Assembly (NCBI GenBank): GCA_039805905.1
Contig: JBDIVM010000002.1
Location: 558,001 to 622,000 of the forward strand
DNA from: Thermohalobaculum sp039805905
Lineage (GTDB): Bacteria; Pseudomonadota; Alphaproteobacteria; Rhodobacterales; Rhodobacteraceae
DNA length: 64,000 nucleotides
Reading direction: 5' to 3'
Positions 55,440 through 63,528 of this stretch are shown here, piece after piece. Both the position numbers and the translations under genes were made by a program. Numbering within the stretch: the first letter of the stretch is position 1; the number at the start of each line of letters is the position of its first letter. Under the pieces are notes generated by a model, which had not been told where the DNA came from, did not search any database, and worked only from the letters and a program-made list of their open reading frames with translations.

Positions 55440-56465
55440 GTGGACAAGACAGAAAACGCACAGTTTGACGGTGATCGCGGCACTCGAGCGAGACCTCGAG
55501 AGAATCCCAAGGGCAAAGGCGAATTCTGGTATCGCGTGCACGCGCTCTCATTGCGATCGTCCTTCGAGCTTCCAGAGCTTCGGGCAATCGCACCCTTGCA
55601 AGCTCCGCCCGATATCGCGGTGAGCCGGATCCATCGCTGCGATGTGCACCTGGCGACGCAGCATGGCGCCAGTTCATCCGACCAAGCGTCGGGATCATCG
55701 GAGCTGGTGGTTCTGCCGAAGGGTGTGGCGAAGCTGTCGGTTCCTGCCGTAGGCGACTTTGAGGTCAAGGATGGGCGCGAGATACTCTTGCGAGCGCGGC
55801 GACACGTCGACCCTTCACTGGTTCAGCTCTATACGATTGGCAGCGGGCTCGGGCTTGCGCTCGAACAGCGCGACGCGCTGGTGCTTCATGGAGCAAGCGC
55901 AGTGCGCGACGGTCGCGCGGTGCTTCTTCTTGGCCCCTCGGGCGTGGGAAAATCCACCCTTGCTGCAGCGCTCGCGGCAGCGGGGTTCGAGATCCTCGGC
56001 GATGATACGATCGCGCTCTGGCAGGACGAGACGCGAGCGAACTGGCGGGTCTTCCCCTCGGGGGTTGCATTGAAGCTCTGGGGCGACGCCCTGGAGGCGC
56101 TCGGTGTTTCAGCGGCGGGTTTGCGACCGGTCGCCGCGGGTGTCGGGAAGTTCTACCTGCCCGTCGGTCAAGCCGCGGATGCCTCGGGCTATTCCGTCGA
56201 TTCGATCGTTCTGTTGCGGACGCAGAACGGGATCGACCGTCCAGAATTCAGCACGATAGAGCTTCTCGAGGCCATTCAGGGAATCACGGAGAACCTCTAC
56301 CGCCCAATGTTTGTCGAGGCGCTCGGAAAGAATGCAATCGCCTTCACTCGGATTTGCAGTCTCGCGGCAGCAACCAAGGTCACGGTTCTGTCCCGGCCAC
56401 CAGAACACGCGACATTGCCAATCTTGGTTGAGATGCTCGACAAGGATCTCCGCCGACAGACGTGA
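55440..56465 (+). CDS. HprK-like serine kinase (lasso tailoring type)
   Basis: A 341-residue protein with the C-terminal HPr kinase/phosphatase fold. The P-loop is LLLGPSGVGKSTLAA (residues about 163-177), the conserved His is in LVLHGAS near residue 150, and the metal-binding pair is ILGDDTIALW near 188-189. Homologues such as ThcoK and PadeK phosphorylate the C-terminal Ser of lasso precursors. The GTG at 55440 has GGAG eight bases upstream; a TTG at 55416 is also open. It lies 115 bases after the PqqD gene. Confidence 0.8.
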   Translation: MDKTENAQFDGDRGTRARPRENPKGKGEFWYRVHALSLRSSFELPELRAIAPLQAPPDIAVSRIHRCDVHLATQHGASSSDQASGSSELVVLPKGVAKLSVPAVGDFEVKDGREILLRARRHVDPSLVQLYTIGSGLGLALEQRDALVLHGASAVRDGRAVLLLGPSGVGKSTLAAALAAAGFEILGDDTIALWQDETRANWRVFPSGVALKLWGDALEALGVSAAGLRPVAAGVGKFYLPVGQAADASGYSVDSIVLLRTQNGIDRPEFSTIELLEAIQGITENLYRPMFVEALGKNAIAFTRICSLAAATKVTVLSRPPEHATLPILVEMLDKDLRRQT

Positions 56466-56531
56466 GTATGGCTGATCGGCAGCGCAGTGTAGCGTAAGCT
56501 CAAAGCGTCGCGCAGGTGAGTTTTGCGGCTC

Positions 56532-57827
56532 TTACGTGAAGAGCTCGTCAATATTTACCGAGATCCCGAGCAGAGCCAGAGTTCCTTGGTTATCCTCAAA
56601 CACAATGAGGCTGTCCGTGGTACCATCCTGATTGATATCGAAATTCTCCACACGATCTGCCGCAAGCCCTTGCTTGAACACGAGCCGATCCTCACCCGGG
56701 GTGAAATCGAAGATCACATCTCCGACGTCCTCGATCATCAACCCATCGACGCTCGCATTTGTCAGGCGGCCTTGATCGGCGGCATCGCCGGGCGTGAAGA
56801 TGAAACGATCAGAGTCGGCGCCACCGAGCATCTCGTCGCGCCCGGCGCCGCCCCGGAGGATGTCCGATCCTTCGCCCGCGCCAAGCCGGTCATTGCCGTT
56901 CCCGCCATTGAGCCTGTCGGCACCTGCCAGATCGACGATGACATCGTCACCGTTACCGCCGTTCAGCACGTCATTGCCGCCGAAATCGACCAGAAAATCG
57001 TTGCCGTTTCGACCGTCTATCGTGTCGTCGCCGTTTGTCCCCATCAACTCGTCGGCCGCTCTGGTTCCCGTCGGGGCCGCTGCCGTCGTGACTGAAAGAC
57101 CCGCTGATCGGGTCAACGGGGTTTTTTCGACAAGCACATCGCCAAGGGTGGCGGAAGCGACCGCCGTCCCGATCACCGAGTCCTGTGCGGCGATGGGATA
57201 ACCGGCCGATATATTGAAAATCGGCGGCACGAAGAACAGGCTTAGATCAAGCGTCTGGTAACTCCAGGCAACCCCCGGACCAGGGTCCGTATCGCCAGGG
57301 GTTCCGGGCACCTGAACTGGCCCGACAGTCGTCTGCCAACGCCCGTCGACTGGCTGACCGAACTCGCCAAAATTCACCAGCAGTTCGTCATCCGGCACGC
57401 CCTCCAGAAGAAGCGTTCCCGTCATGTTCTCGAAGCTGCCGGACGCGGAGAAATCGAACCTCTCGGCCCCATTCGGACCCGGGGCCACCCTGTAGGCTTC
57501 ACGGAACTTCTCGAGGGCGTTCTGGCCGTCGCCTTCCGTTGCGCCGAAGCCGATGTCATTGTCGACGCTATCACCGAAGACGAAGATCCGGTCGTTCCCG
57601 TTGAAGGCGCTTGTGTCATCGACGAGGACATCGCTGCCGAAATCGGACTCGGATTCCAGATCATAAAAGTAGAGGTCGTTGCCACCGCCGCCATCGATCG
57701 TCTGATTACCCGACGCCATGACGAAAATGTCATTGCCGGACGTGCCAGTGACAGTTCCGTTCTCGCCAGTAAGGATGAAAAGGGTACGGCCATCCAGCAG
57801 TGTAATTGGTGGAAGCGTCGTTGCCAC
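56532..57827 (-). CDS. RTX-type calcium-binding repeat protein
   Basis: A 431-residue protein with an N-terminal block of GTSGNDIFV type and at about residues 290-360 several nonapeptide repeats (GTNGDDTIDGRNGNDFL, GGNGDDVIVDL, GGNGNDRLGAGEGSDIL, GGAGRDEMLGGADSDRF). These bind Ca2+ in secreted RTX proteins. The C-terminus ends in an acidic stretch and INIDEL-like VNIDELFT, a possible type I secretion signal. I chose the GTG at 57827, preceded by GAGGGGGA; the upstream open frame lacks a ribosome site. It is opposite in direction to the rest of the island and may have been inserted into it. Confidence 0.8.
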   Translation of the reverse strand: MATTLPPITLLDGRTLFILTGENGTVTGTSGNDIFVMASGNQTIDGGGGNDLYFYDLESESDFGSDVLVDDTSAFNGNDRIFVFGDSVDNDIGFGATEGDGQNALEKFREAYRVAPGPNGAERFDFSASGSFENMTGTLLLEGVPDDELLVNFGEFGQPVDGRWQTTVGPVQVPGTPGDTDPGPGVAWSYQTLDLSLFFVPPIFNISAGYPIAAQDSVIGTAVASATLGDVLVEKTPLTRSAGLSVTTAAAPTGTRAADELMGTNGDDTIDGRNGNDFLVDFGGNDVLNGGNGDDVIVDLAGADRLNGGNGNDRLGAGEGSDILRGGAGRDEMLGGADSDRFIFTPGDAADQGRLTNASVDGLMIEDVGDVIFDFTPGEDRLVFKQGLAADRVENFDINQDGTTDSLIVFEDNQGTLALLGISVNIDELFT

Positions 57828-57998
57828 AATATTCCCCCTCGCCGGCGCACCGTGCGCGGAGTGCCCCGCGCGCAGCCTTTGGACAATCCGAGGCCAATGT
57901 GTCGGGGCGCTGTCGCATCTCTTAAGCTGATTTAACAACTAGCACGTGTCGTGTCCCTGCGCTAGAGTGATTGGCAACTGTCGCCTAGGGAATGCAGA
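57828..57998. promoter_or_regulatory. divergent region between RTX gene and small ORF
   Basis: Holds the likely promoters of the RTX gene and of the small precursor-like ORF. At 57922-57936 there is TTAAGCTGATTTAAC, resembling a CtrA box with a spacer one base too short. Confidence 0.3.
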
Positions 57999-58169
57999 AT
58001 GAGAACGCGTGAGCCTAAGGCAACCGAGATGCGAGCTATTTCGGAGCCCGATCGGAACTCCGCCATTCGAATTTGGACAACGCCGCGCATCAAGTCTCTC
58101 TCCATCACATCAGTTACTGGGCAGAAGTCGCCTGCTATCAAAGAGACGGCATTTACCGATGGGAGCTAG
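57999..58169 (+). CDS. candidate lasso-peptide precursor (56 residues)
   Basis: A small ORF that is easily missed. It starts at an ATG with AGGGA seven bases upstream; a second ATG at 58029 is also possible. Residues 26-31 are W-T-T-P-R-I, like the YxxPxL leader motif bound by RRE proteins. Thr40-Gly41 follow at the usual distance (11 after the Pro). The putative core is Gly41 or Gln42 to Ser56; Glu49 then falls at core position 9 or 8, where the ring-forming acid lies in lasso peptides. The last residue is Ser, the target of HprK-like kinases. It is 130 bases upstream of the cyclase gene. No homologue could be searched, so this rests on position and pattern. Confidence 0.55.
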   Translation: MRTREPKATEMRAISEPDRNSAIRIWTTPRIKSLSITSVTGQKSPAIKETAFTDGS

Positions 58170-58299
58170 TGGTCAAAACCAAACGGAAGTGTCCGCCCGG
58201 AAGGACGAGTAACTCATTGGCATCAGGTGGCTTTTTGAATTGTCTGACATTGTCCTAGAGTTCGAAATATCTACTTTTGCCCTCTAGCCCGGCTTCGAA

Positions 58300-60231
58300 A
58301 TGCCAACCACGGTTATCGCGGGTGCTTGGGCGTCGGATCCGGACGTGCTCCGCGCTCTCCAGCGACGTATGTCGAAGGCGATCGCGACGCAGTGCAGATG
58401 TGGCAAGATTTCCGCTGTGATCAGCGATCCTGTCTGTGCCGTTCAAGGGCATCTGGATACTGGCGAGGCCGCGCCGGCGTCGGGAACGATCGAGCCGATC
58501 GATGCAAGCGGCCGGCTCCTGGCACTTGATATGCGTCTCTATAACAGGGCGGAACTTTCCGCGAGCCTTGGCCTGTCGACTGAGGATCCGGATGAGATTT
58601 TTGCGCTTCGGGCGCTCGACGCCTCGACCGGTCGAACTGGAATGGACGGTTTGCGTCACCTGGATGGTGATTTTGCACTGATGCTCTGGGATCCGTCTGC
58701 GTCGACACTGACACTCGCGCGCGACGGAGTCGGGGTTCGTCCACTCTTTTTTACCCACAAACCGCGCCGGGTCTTTGTCTTCGCATCGCTCGCATCGATC
58801 CTGACGGAATCGGAAGTTGCCACTTGCGAACCGGATCGCGAAGTCGCACTTCGCTGCGCAACCGGGAGCTTTGAGACCGGCACCAAGACCTTTCTCCGCG
58901 ATGTCGAGCGCGTGCTCCCCGGCCATGCCTTGATCTTCGATGGGGTTCGGGCGCAGCAGCGTCGTTACTGGACATTGCGTCCGGGCGAGACCTACCCCGC
59001 AAGCGTCCCGGCCGGCGACCTCGCCGCCGAGCTGCGCCACCACCTGGACAGAGCAGTACGAAAGCGACTCCCCGTGTCGGGTGATGTCGGCACCCACCTG
59101 AGCGGGGGGCTGGATAGTACTGCCATTTCCGTCCTCGCCGCTCGCGCGATCCGCGCCAGCGATCGAAAGGTTCGCGGTTTCGCGATTCTTGACAAACCGA
59201 GGCCCGACGCTCCGACGATCAGCGCCGCGCCCCTTATACAGGCGACGGTCCAGGCGGAGCCGAATCTCGAGGCCGTCGAAATTGATGCAATCGATACCTG
59301 GCGATACGCCTCTGGCAATCTGTCCCCATTCTTTCCCGCCCAGGCGGGCACCGCCGATCCTTACGCACGCATCGCAGAATACGCGGGTGCAAGCGGAATC
59401 ACCCCCATTCTCTCTGGGTTCGGCGGTGATCAACTGGTGAGTTTTTCTGGGCAGGGGGATCTTGCAGAATATCTCGTCACCCTGAGATGGCGAAAGTTGT
59501 TTGACGAGCTGAAAGCCCGCTCAGAGCGCCGCGAGAGAAAACCGCTCAGTCTTCTTGCGGGTGAGATCAGCCGCTATCTGCTTCCGTCCGGCGTTGCGAA
59601 CCCGCTGCGCCGCCTGCTTGGCGCTCCGGGTCTCGATCGCGGGCTCTCAGACTTCCTCAAGGCAGCCGCAAGGCCTGCGCTCGAGGGCCGAAAACTCGGG
59701 CCGAACACGGTCCGGAACCGTTTGCGCCTGATCAGCAGCGGAACGGTTTCCGTCGAGACCGAGTTCACGGCGCTCCAGGCCGCGCGGCACGGTACCTGCT
59801 ACGCTTACCCGTTCCTCGACCGCACCCTGCTGGAATTTGCCATTCGGCTCCCCACCGACGTCTTCTGTGTCAGGGGCGTGTCGCGCGCGATCTTTCGCGA
59901 GGCAATGAGCGATGTGCTCCCGGAATCGGTTCGCAATTCCGAGGCGAGCTTCGGCACCAGCGCATACCGCACCCTCGAGGCCGCGGAATTGCGCGACGAT
60001 TTTCTCGCCGCGGTCGGGCGCCTGCGACGGGTCGACCAGATTCCGTTCGATCTGGGCGCCATCGAACATGCGATCCACGCGCTTCCCGAGGCGGATGAAT
60101 GGCGCGAAAACCTGCGGCGCCACGCCGAGGCAGGCACACACCCGGGCGAAGCGGCCTTCACCTTTGCGCTGCCCCTGCTCTGCGCGAGGTTTCTGGCTGG
60201 AGATGGAAAGCAGCGACACGGATCAGAATGA
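58300..60231 (+). CDS. asparagine-synthetase-like protein (lasso cyclase type)
   Basis: A 643-residue protein with an N-terminal glutaminase-like domain that begins MPTTVIAGAW and so has no Cys nucleophile, and a C-terminal ATP-dependent synthetase domain with the PP-loop HLSGGLDSTAIS (residues 268-273 are SGGLDS) and GFGGDQLVSF near 373-380. Loss of the Cys with intact ATP site is typical of lasso macrolactam synthetases (C proteins), which activate the ring acid as an AMP ester. The start ATG at 58300 has no clear ribosome site. The neighbours (RRE, kinase, small ORF) support the lasso role over asparagine synthesis. Confidence 0.8.
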   Translation: MPTTVIAGAWASDPDVLRALQRRMSKAIATQCRCGKISAVISDPVCAVQGHLDTGEAAPASGTIEPIDASGRLLALDMRLYNRAELSASLGLSTEDPDEIFALRALDASTGRTGMDGLRHLDGDFALMLWDPSASTLTLARDGVGVRPLFFTHKPRRVFVFASLASILTESEVATCEPDREVALRCATGSFETGTKTFLRDVERVLPGHALIFDGVRAQQRRYWTLRPGETYPASVPAGDLAAELRHHLDRAVRKRLPVSGDVGTHLSGGLDSTAISVLAARAIRASDRKVRGFAILDKPRPDAPTISAAPLIQATVQAEPNLEAVEIDAIDTWRYASGNLSPFFPAQAGTADPYARIAEYAGASGITPILSGFGGDQLVSFSGQGDLAEYLVTLRWRKLFDELKARSERRERKPLSLLAGEISRYLLPSGVANPLRRLLGAPGLDRGLSDFLKAAARPALEGRKLGPNTVRNRLRLISSGTVSVETEFTALQAARHGTCYAYPFLDRTLLEFAIRLPTDVFCVRGVSRAIFREAMSDVLPESVRNSEASFGTSAYRTLEAAELRDDFLAAVGRLRRVDQIPFDLGAIEHAIHALPEADEWRENLRRHAEAGTHPGEAAFTFALPLLCARFLAGDGKQRHGSE

Positions 60232-60288
60232 ACGATATGGCATCGCTGCGATGCCTGCTGTGGGATCTATGCGGTGCGATTCCGCAGC

Positions 60289-61065
60289 CTAATGCAGCAC
60301 AGGGGCGAAGGTGTGAATGTACCGGATTGCCTCGCTCGGCTCGGCGTTCGGAAACGTGGCGGTGTAGATATCGGCCATCCATCCCGCCTGATACAGTTGC
60401 GTGAGCCCCCGGTCGACCTCCAGACGGAAGGCGGCATCCCCGAGCGGCATCGCCAGGCCGTGGACTTCGATGGTCAGCGTGTTCAGCGCAACGGAAAGCG
60501 TGTCCGGTACCGCGCTCGAATTGCGGAGCGCGAACAGGATCGACTGGTCCGCGAAATAGGCGTCGAGATCTCCTGTCTCCACGCCGCGAAGCCCCTCGGC
60601 ATGATCTGCCACGGGCCGGACTTCCGCCTGCATGCCGTACTGGGTGAGCGATGATCGGAGCGCCTCCTCCGTCGTCGTCCCCGCCCGAACACCGATTTTT
60701 CGGCCTGCGAGTGCGGTGAAATCCGGGCTGCTGCCCTTGCGCACGAGCACGCTGGCGCCATCGACAAATGTGGGAATCGAGAAATCGACGATGGCCCGCC
60801 GCGTGAGGGTGATTGTCGCTGCGCCGCAGAGAAGGTCGATGCGGCCATCGGCGATCGCCTGGAACCTGTCGGTCGCATCGAGCGGAACGAACCTCATCCG
60901 GAGCTCCGTCAGGTCGAGATTCGCCTGCAGGCGGCCGACGAGCTCGGTGCAGACCTTGACCGAATAGCCGGCAGGGTTTCCGTTGGCGTCGAGGAAGGAG
61001 TGGGGTGCCGCGTCCCGCCGGACGCCAAGCATGATCAGGCCCGTGTCGCGGATGCGCACGAGGGT
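60289..61065 (-). pseudogene. amino-acid-type solute-binding protein, 5' end lost
   Basis: Remnant of a periplasmic binding protein of the PF00497 type used by amino-acid ABC transporters. It reads TLVRIRDTGLIMLGVRRD, SFLDANGNPAGYSV, GRIDLLCGAATITLTRRA and DFSIPTFVDGASVLV, then IGVRAGTTTEEAL and ends IRYIHTFAPVLH. The N-terminal signal peptide and first strand are missing because the IS256 fragment begins there; the frame stays open through the IS but that part is not the original protein. No transporter permease is next to it. Confidence 0.8.
60300..60552. repeat. right copy of the ~250-bp direct repeat
   Basis: Homologous to 53471-53722 in the same orientation; it is the 3' part of the solute-binding-protein remnant and is better preserved than the left copy. 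Confidence 0.75.
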
Positions 61066-61645
61066 ATCAAGGCGGCGGTCTCCAAGGTGCTGTGCGCCAC
61101 CTGGCAGCGCTGCCGGGTCCACTTCATGCGGAACGTGCTCGCCCATGCCGGCAAGAGCGGTCGGCGCGTCGTCTCCGCCTTCATCGCCACCGCCTTCGCC
61201 CAGGACACCCCCGAGGTTGCGAGCCAGCAGTGGCGCGCCGTCGCCGACCAGATCCGCCCCAAGGTTCCCGAAGCTCGCCGCCCTCATGGATGACGCCGAG
61301 CCGGACGTGCTCGCCTACATGACCTTTCCCAAGGAGCACCGGGCAAAGCGGCACAGCACCAACCCGATCGAGCGCCTCAACGGCGAGATCAAACGACGCA
61401 CCGACGTCGTCGGCATCTTCCCCAACGACGACGCCATCGTCCGTCTCGTCGGCGCCGTGCTGCTCGAACAGAACGATGAATGGACGGTGCAGCGCGCCAG
61501 ATACATGACGTTGGAAAGCGTCGGCCAACTGAGCGATGATCCCCTCATCAGCCTGCCAGCCGTGGCACGCTGATACGTCCCGGCCCAGACCGGAAATGCG
61601 TCGAGGTCAGACCTCAGTTACACCACGCTAGGGGACACGATCCTC
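61051..61645 (+). mobile_element. IS256-family element, 3' half only
   Basis: The C-terminal half of a second, different IS256-family transposase: DAHEGIKAAVSKVL, TWQRCRVHFMRNVLAHAG, then after an extra G at 61270 the frame shifts to KLAALMDDAEPDVLAYM, STNPIERLNGEIKRRT and DDPLISLPAVAR, ending at 61573. The catalytic Glu region (NPIERLNGEI) is present but the first Asp and the 5' end are lost. The following bases to about 61645 resemble the right end of such elements. Its 5' boundary coincides with the solute-binding-protein remnant. Confidence 0.82.
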
Positions 61646-62074
61646 GCCAGGTCAGCGGACGGTATCGGGTTGCCAGGTGAAATGAATGCTCAAGCAGCCA
61701 GTGACGCGGTGCAGGGAGCAGCACGCTCTTGGGGAATTGAGCTCTACGAAAGTGTCGCCCTGTATCTAACAATACGGCGTCACCTCCTGCCCTCGCGCAA
61801 TTGCACTTCGTTCCACGCAGGCACGCCGACCACCTGCCGCTGAGTCTGCACGGTTCTCTGTATTGTTAGGCATAAATTGATTTCATCTCTGAACAATCAA
61901 CCAGAGGTTGTTCATAAAACGGCCAAATTGTCGTTCACTTAAGGACAAAATCCCCCCCGACACTGATGCTGCCCGGGGTGTCATGTCTGGCACCCGACTG
62001 CGGTGGCCCGCGTGTGAGGGTTGCCGAATTGCCCGGCTCCGAGTCAGGGGCCGGCTGTTCGAGGGGAGAAACCG
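61646..62074. other. intergenic region with a 10-bp inverted repeat
   Basis: No gene is seen in this stretch. A perfect inverted repeat, CTAACAATAC at 61766-61775 and GTATTGTTAG at 61860-61869, bounds 104 bases and could be the ends of a miniature element. The part from 61870 to 61950 is AT-rich and may hold the promoter of the pilin-like gene. Confidence 0.4.
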
Positions 62075-62566
62075 ATGGCCAGAGCGAGAGGTCTGCTGCG
62101 TGACCAGCAGGGCGCAATCAGCGTCGACTGGATCGAGATGTCCGCCGGAAGCATTGCGATTGGTGTCATGGCCGTCTTTGCCATCCTGAATGACGGATCG
62201 ACCACCACGCGATCGCACATGACCGATCGCCCGTTCCTGACCGCGGACCCTGCGTCGCTGGCGGCGTCGGCCCCAGCGGCTGGCGGCGCGTTTCAGCTCA
62301 CCGCCAGAGTCCTCCTTCCCGTAGGCTCGGTCGTCGTTCACAGCGAGCCAGGCTTTACCTCGTTCCGGACACCGGGTGGCGGCTGGGTCGATGCCTGGAG
62401 CGGGAGTGGTTCCGTCGTTCCTGCCGGCGCGGTCCTGACCTCGACCGAGACCTTCACGCTCGAGGACGGCAGCGGCATTCCGGCGGCCACGTACTCGGGC
62501 ATCTACACAGACGCCTACTCCTCGGCCGTCGGCTACTCCTTCAAGAAACCGCAGGACCGCTCGTAG
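62075..62566 (+). CDS. pilin-like membrane protein with long C-terminal domain
   Basis: A 163-residue protein whose N-terminus resembles Flp-type pilins of Rhodobacteraceae: DQQGAISVDWIEMSAGSIAIG followed by a hydrophobic helix ending VFAILND (cut here; residues about 8-36). A processing site of the prepilin type could lie before the helix. Unlike real Flp pilins (about 60 residues) it has 120 further residues with a beta-rich, Gly/Ser-rich pattern. The ATG at 62075 follows GAGGGGAGAA. The function is unknown; a pseudopilin or TadE-like role is a guess. Confidence 0.6.
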   Translation: MARARGLLRDQQGAISVDWIEMSAGSIAIGVMAVFAILNDGSTTTRSHMTDRPFLTADPASLAASAPAAGGAFQLTARVLLPVGSVVVHSEPGFTSFRTPGGGWVDAWSGSGSVVPAGAVLTSTETFTLEDGSGIPAATYSGIYTDAYSSAVGYSFKKPQDRS

Positions 62567-62751
62567 AGCGCGGACCTCGCCTTCCGACCCACACCGCGAC
62601 TCTGCGCGTCTCGGATGGGACGAGCCGGTACATCGGCTTGTGATCGCGCTCCGGCACATGCTAGCCTCGCACGCGGCACCCTTATCGCGTCACCGCGCGC
62701 GGCCGCAGAACCGGACCGAGACCCGCTTCGGTGTTCCTGACGGAGCAACCT

Positions 62752-63105
62752 ATGCGCCGACTGATCATTTTCGTGTCCGCACTGCTCCTCGCCGCCTGCG
62801 CGAGCGGCGACCCGGCACATGAGGCGGCCTGGGAAGCCATGGTCGCCCAAGACTATCCTGCGGCACGGGATCGGTATCAGGGCATCCTGGCGGAACGACC
62901 CGACGATGCCTTTGCGCATCTGAATCTCGGCGTCGCCTATCAGAATCTCGGCGACTACGCCCGGGCTCGCGAGCACTACAACCACGCGATCACCTATGGT
63001 GGCGGTGCGCAAGGCTCGCGCATTGTCGAGTCGGGCCAGGTCTCGACCAAGACCGCGACAGTCGCCGATCTGGCGCGGGCCAACCTGCAAGCCCTGCCGC
63101 AATGA
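62752..63105 (+). CDS. small TPR lipoprotein
   Basis: A 117-residue lipoprotein with the signal MRRLIIFVSALLLAACASG (lipobox LLAAC, Cys near residue 16) and a tetratricopeptide unit (AFAHLNLGVAYQNLGDYARA). The domain and size recall the TadD-like lipoproteins of Flp pilus systems, which fits the pilin-like gene just upstream. The ATG at 62752 was chosen because the signal peptide starts there; it follows CGGAG. Confidence 0.75.
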   Translation: MRRLIIFVSALLLAACASGDPAHEAAWEAMVAQDYPAARDRYQGILAERPDDAFAHLNLGVAYQNLGDYARAREHYNHAITYGGGAQGSRIVESGQVSTKTATVADLARANLQALPQ

Positions 63106-63528
63106 GGCATTTCACTGAAGCCCCGACCCCCGTGAGGCGCCTGCGGCTTTGGGGGAACTTTCGAGCCTGCGAGCCACTGTGACGGCCGGCATCACTTCAC
63201 GGCCTTCCCGCCCAGGCCCTCCGGCAGTCCGCTCAGTCCTGTGCCAAACGGCACGGTCGAACCGCAAATGCGTGACCTCGACCTGCATCGCGCGATCTGA
63301 ATCGAAGCCTGTGGCAGCAGGACGGTGGTCGGCCCCGAGTTCTCGCCCGTAAGGTCGCTTGCACAACGTTGCAAACGCTATGCATATTCGGCCCGATCGG
63401 TGCCAGCCCATGTCATTCGTGTCTGCGGTCAGTGTTGCAACCAGGCTGTATCACCACCCCCTCTTATCGCCCAACCGGTTTGGAAGCGTGTTCTTACGCT
63501 CAGGATCAAAGGGACTGCGGAGACTCTC
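63106..63528. other. intergenic region before HD-domain gene
   Basis: About 420 bases without a credible gene. An imperfect palindrome TTGCACAACGTTGCAA at 63359-63374 could be an operator for the downstream gene. Confidence 0.35.

Noticed and set aside
56523..57201. Plus-strand ORFs over the RTX gene
   Set aside because: Reverse readings of Ca-binding repeats; the minus frame carries the repeats and a good ribosome site.
58073..58258. Second small ORF overlapping the precursor candidate
   Set aside because: It is in another frame, has no ribosome site and no RiPP-like pattern.
58255..59433. Minus-strand ORF of 392 codons over the cyclase gene
   Set aside because: It is antisense to a protein with intact SGGLDS and GFGGDQ motifs.
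58300..60231. Genuine asparagine synthetase B
   Set aside because: No Cys at position 2 for glutamine hydrolysis, and neighbours are RiPP-type genes; not fully excluded, because some ammonia-using forms exist.
60289..61287. Complete 332-residue solute-binding protein
   Set aside because: The first ~75 residues are antisense to an IS256 transposase and lack a signal peptide; the gene is truncated.
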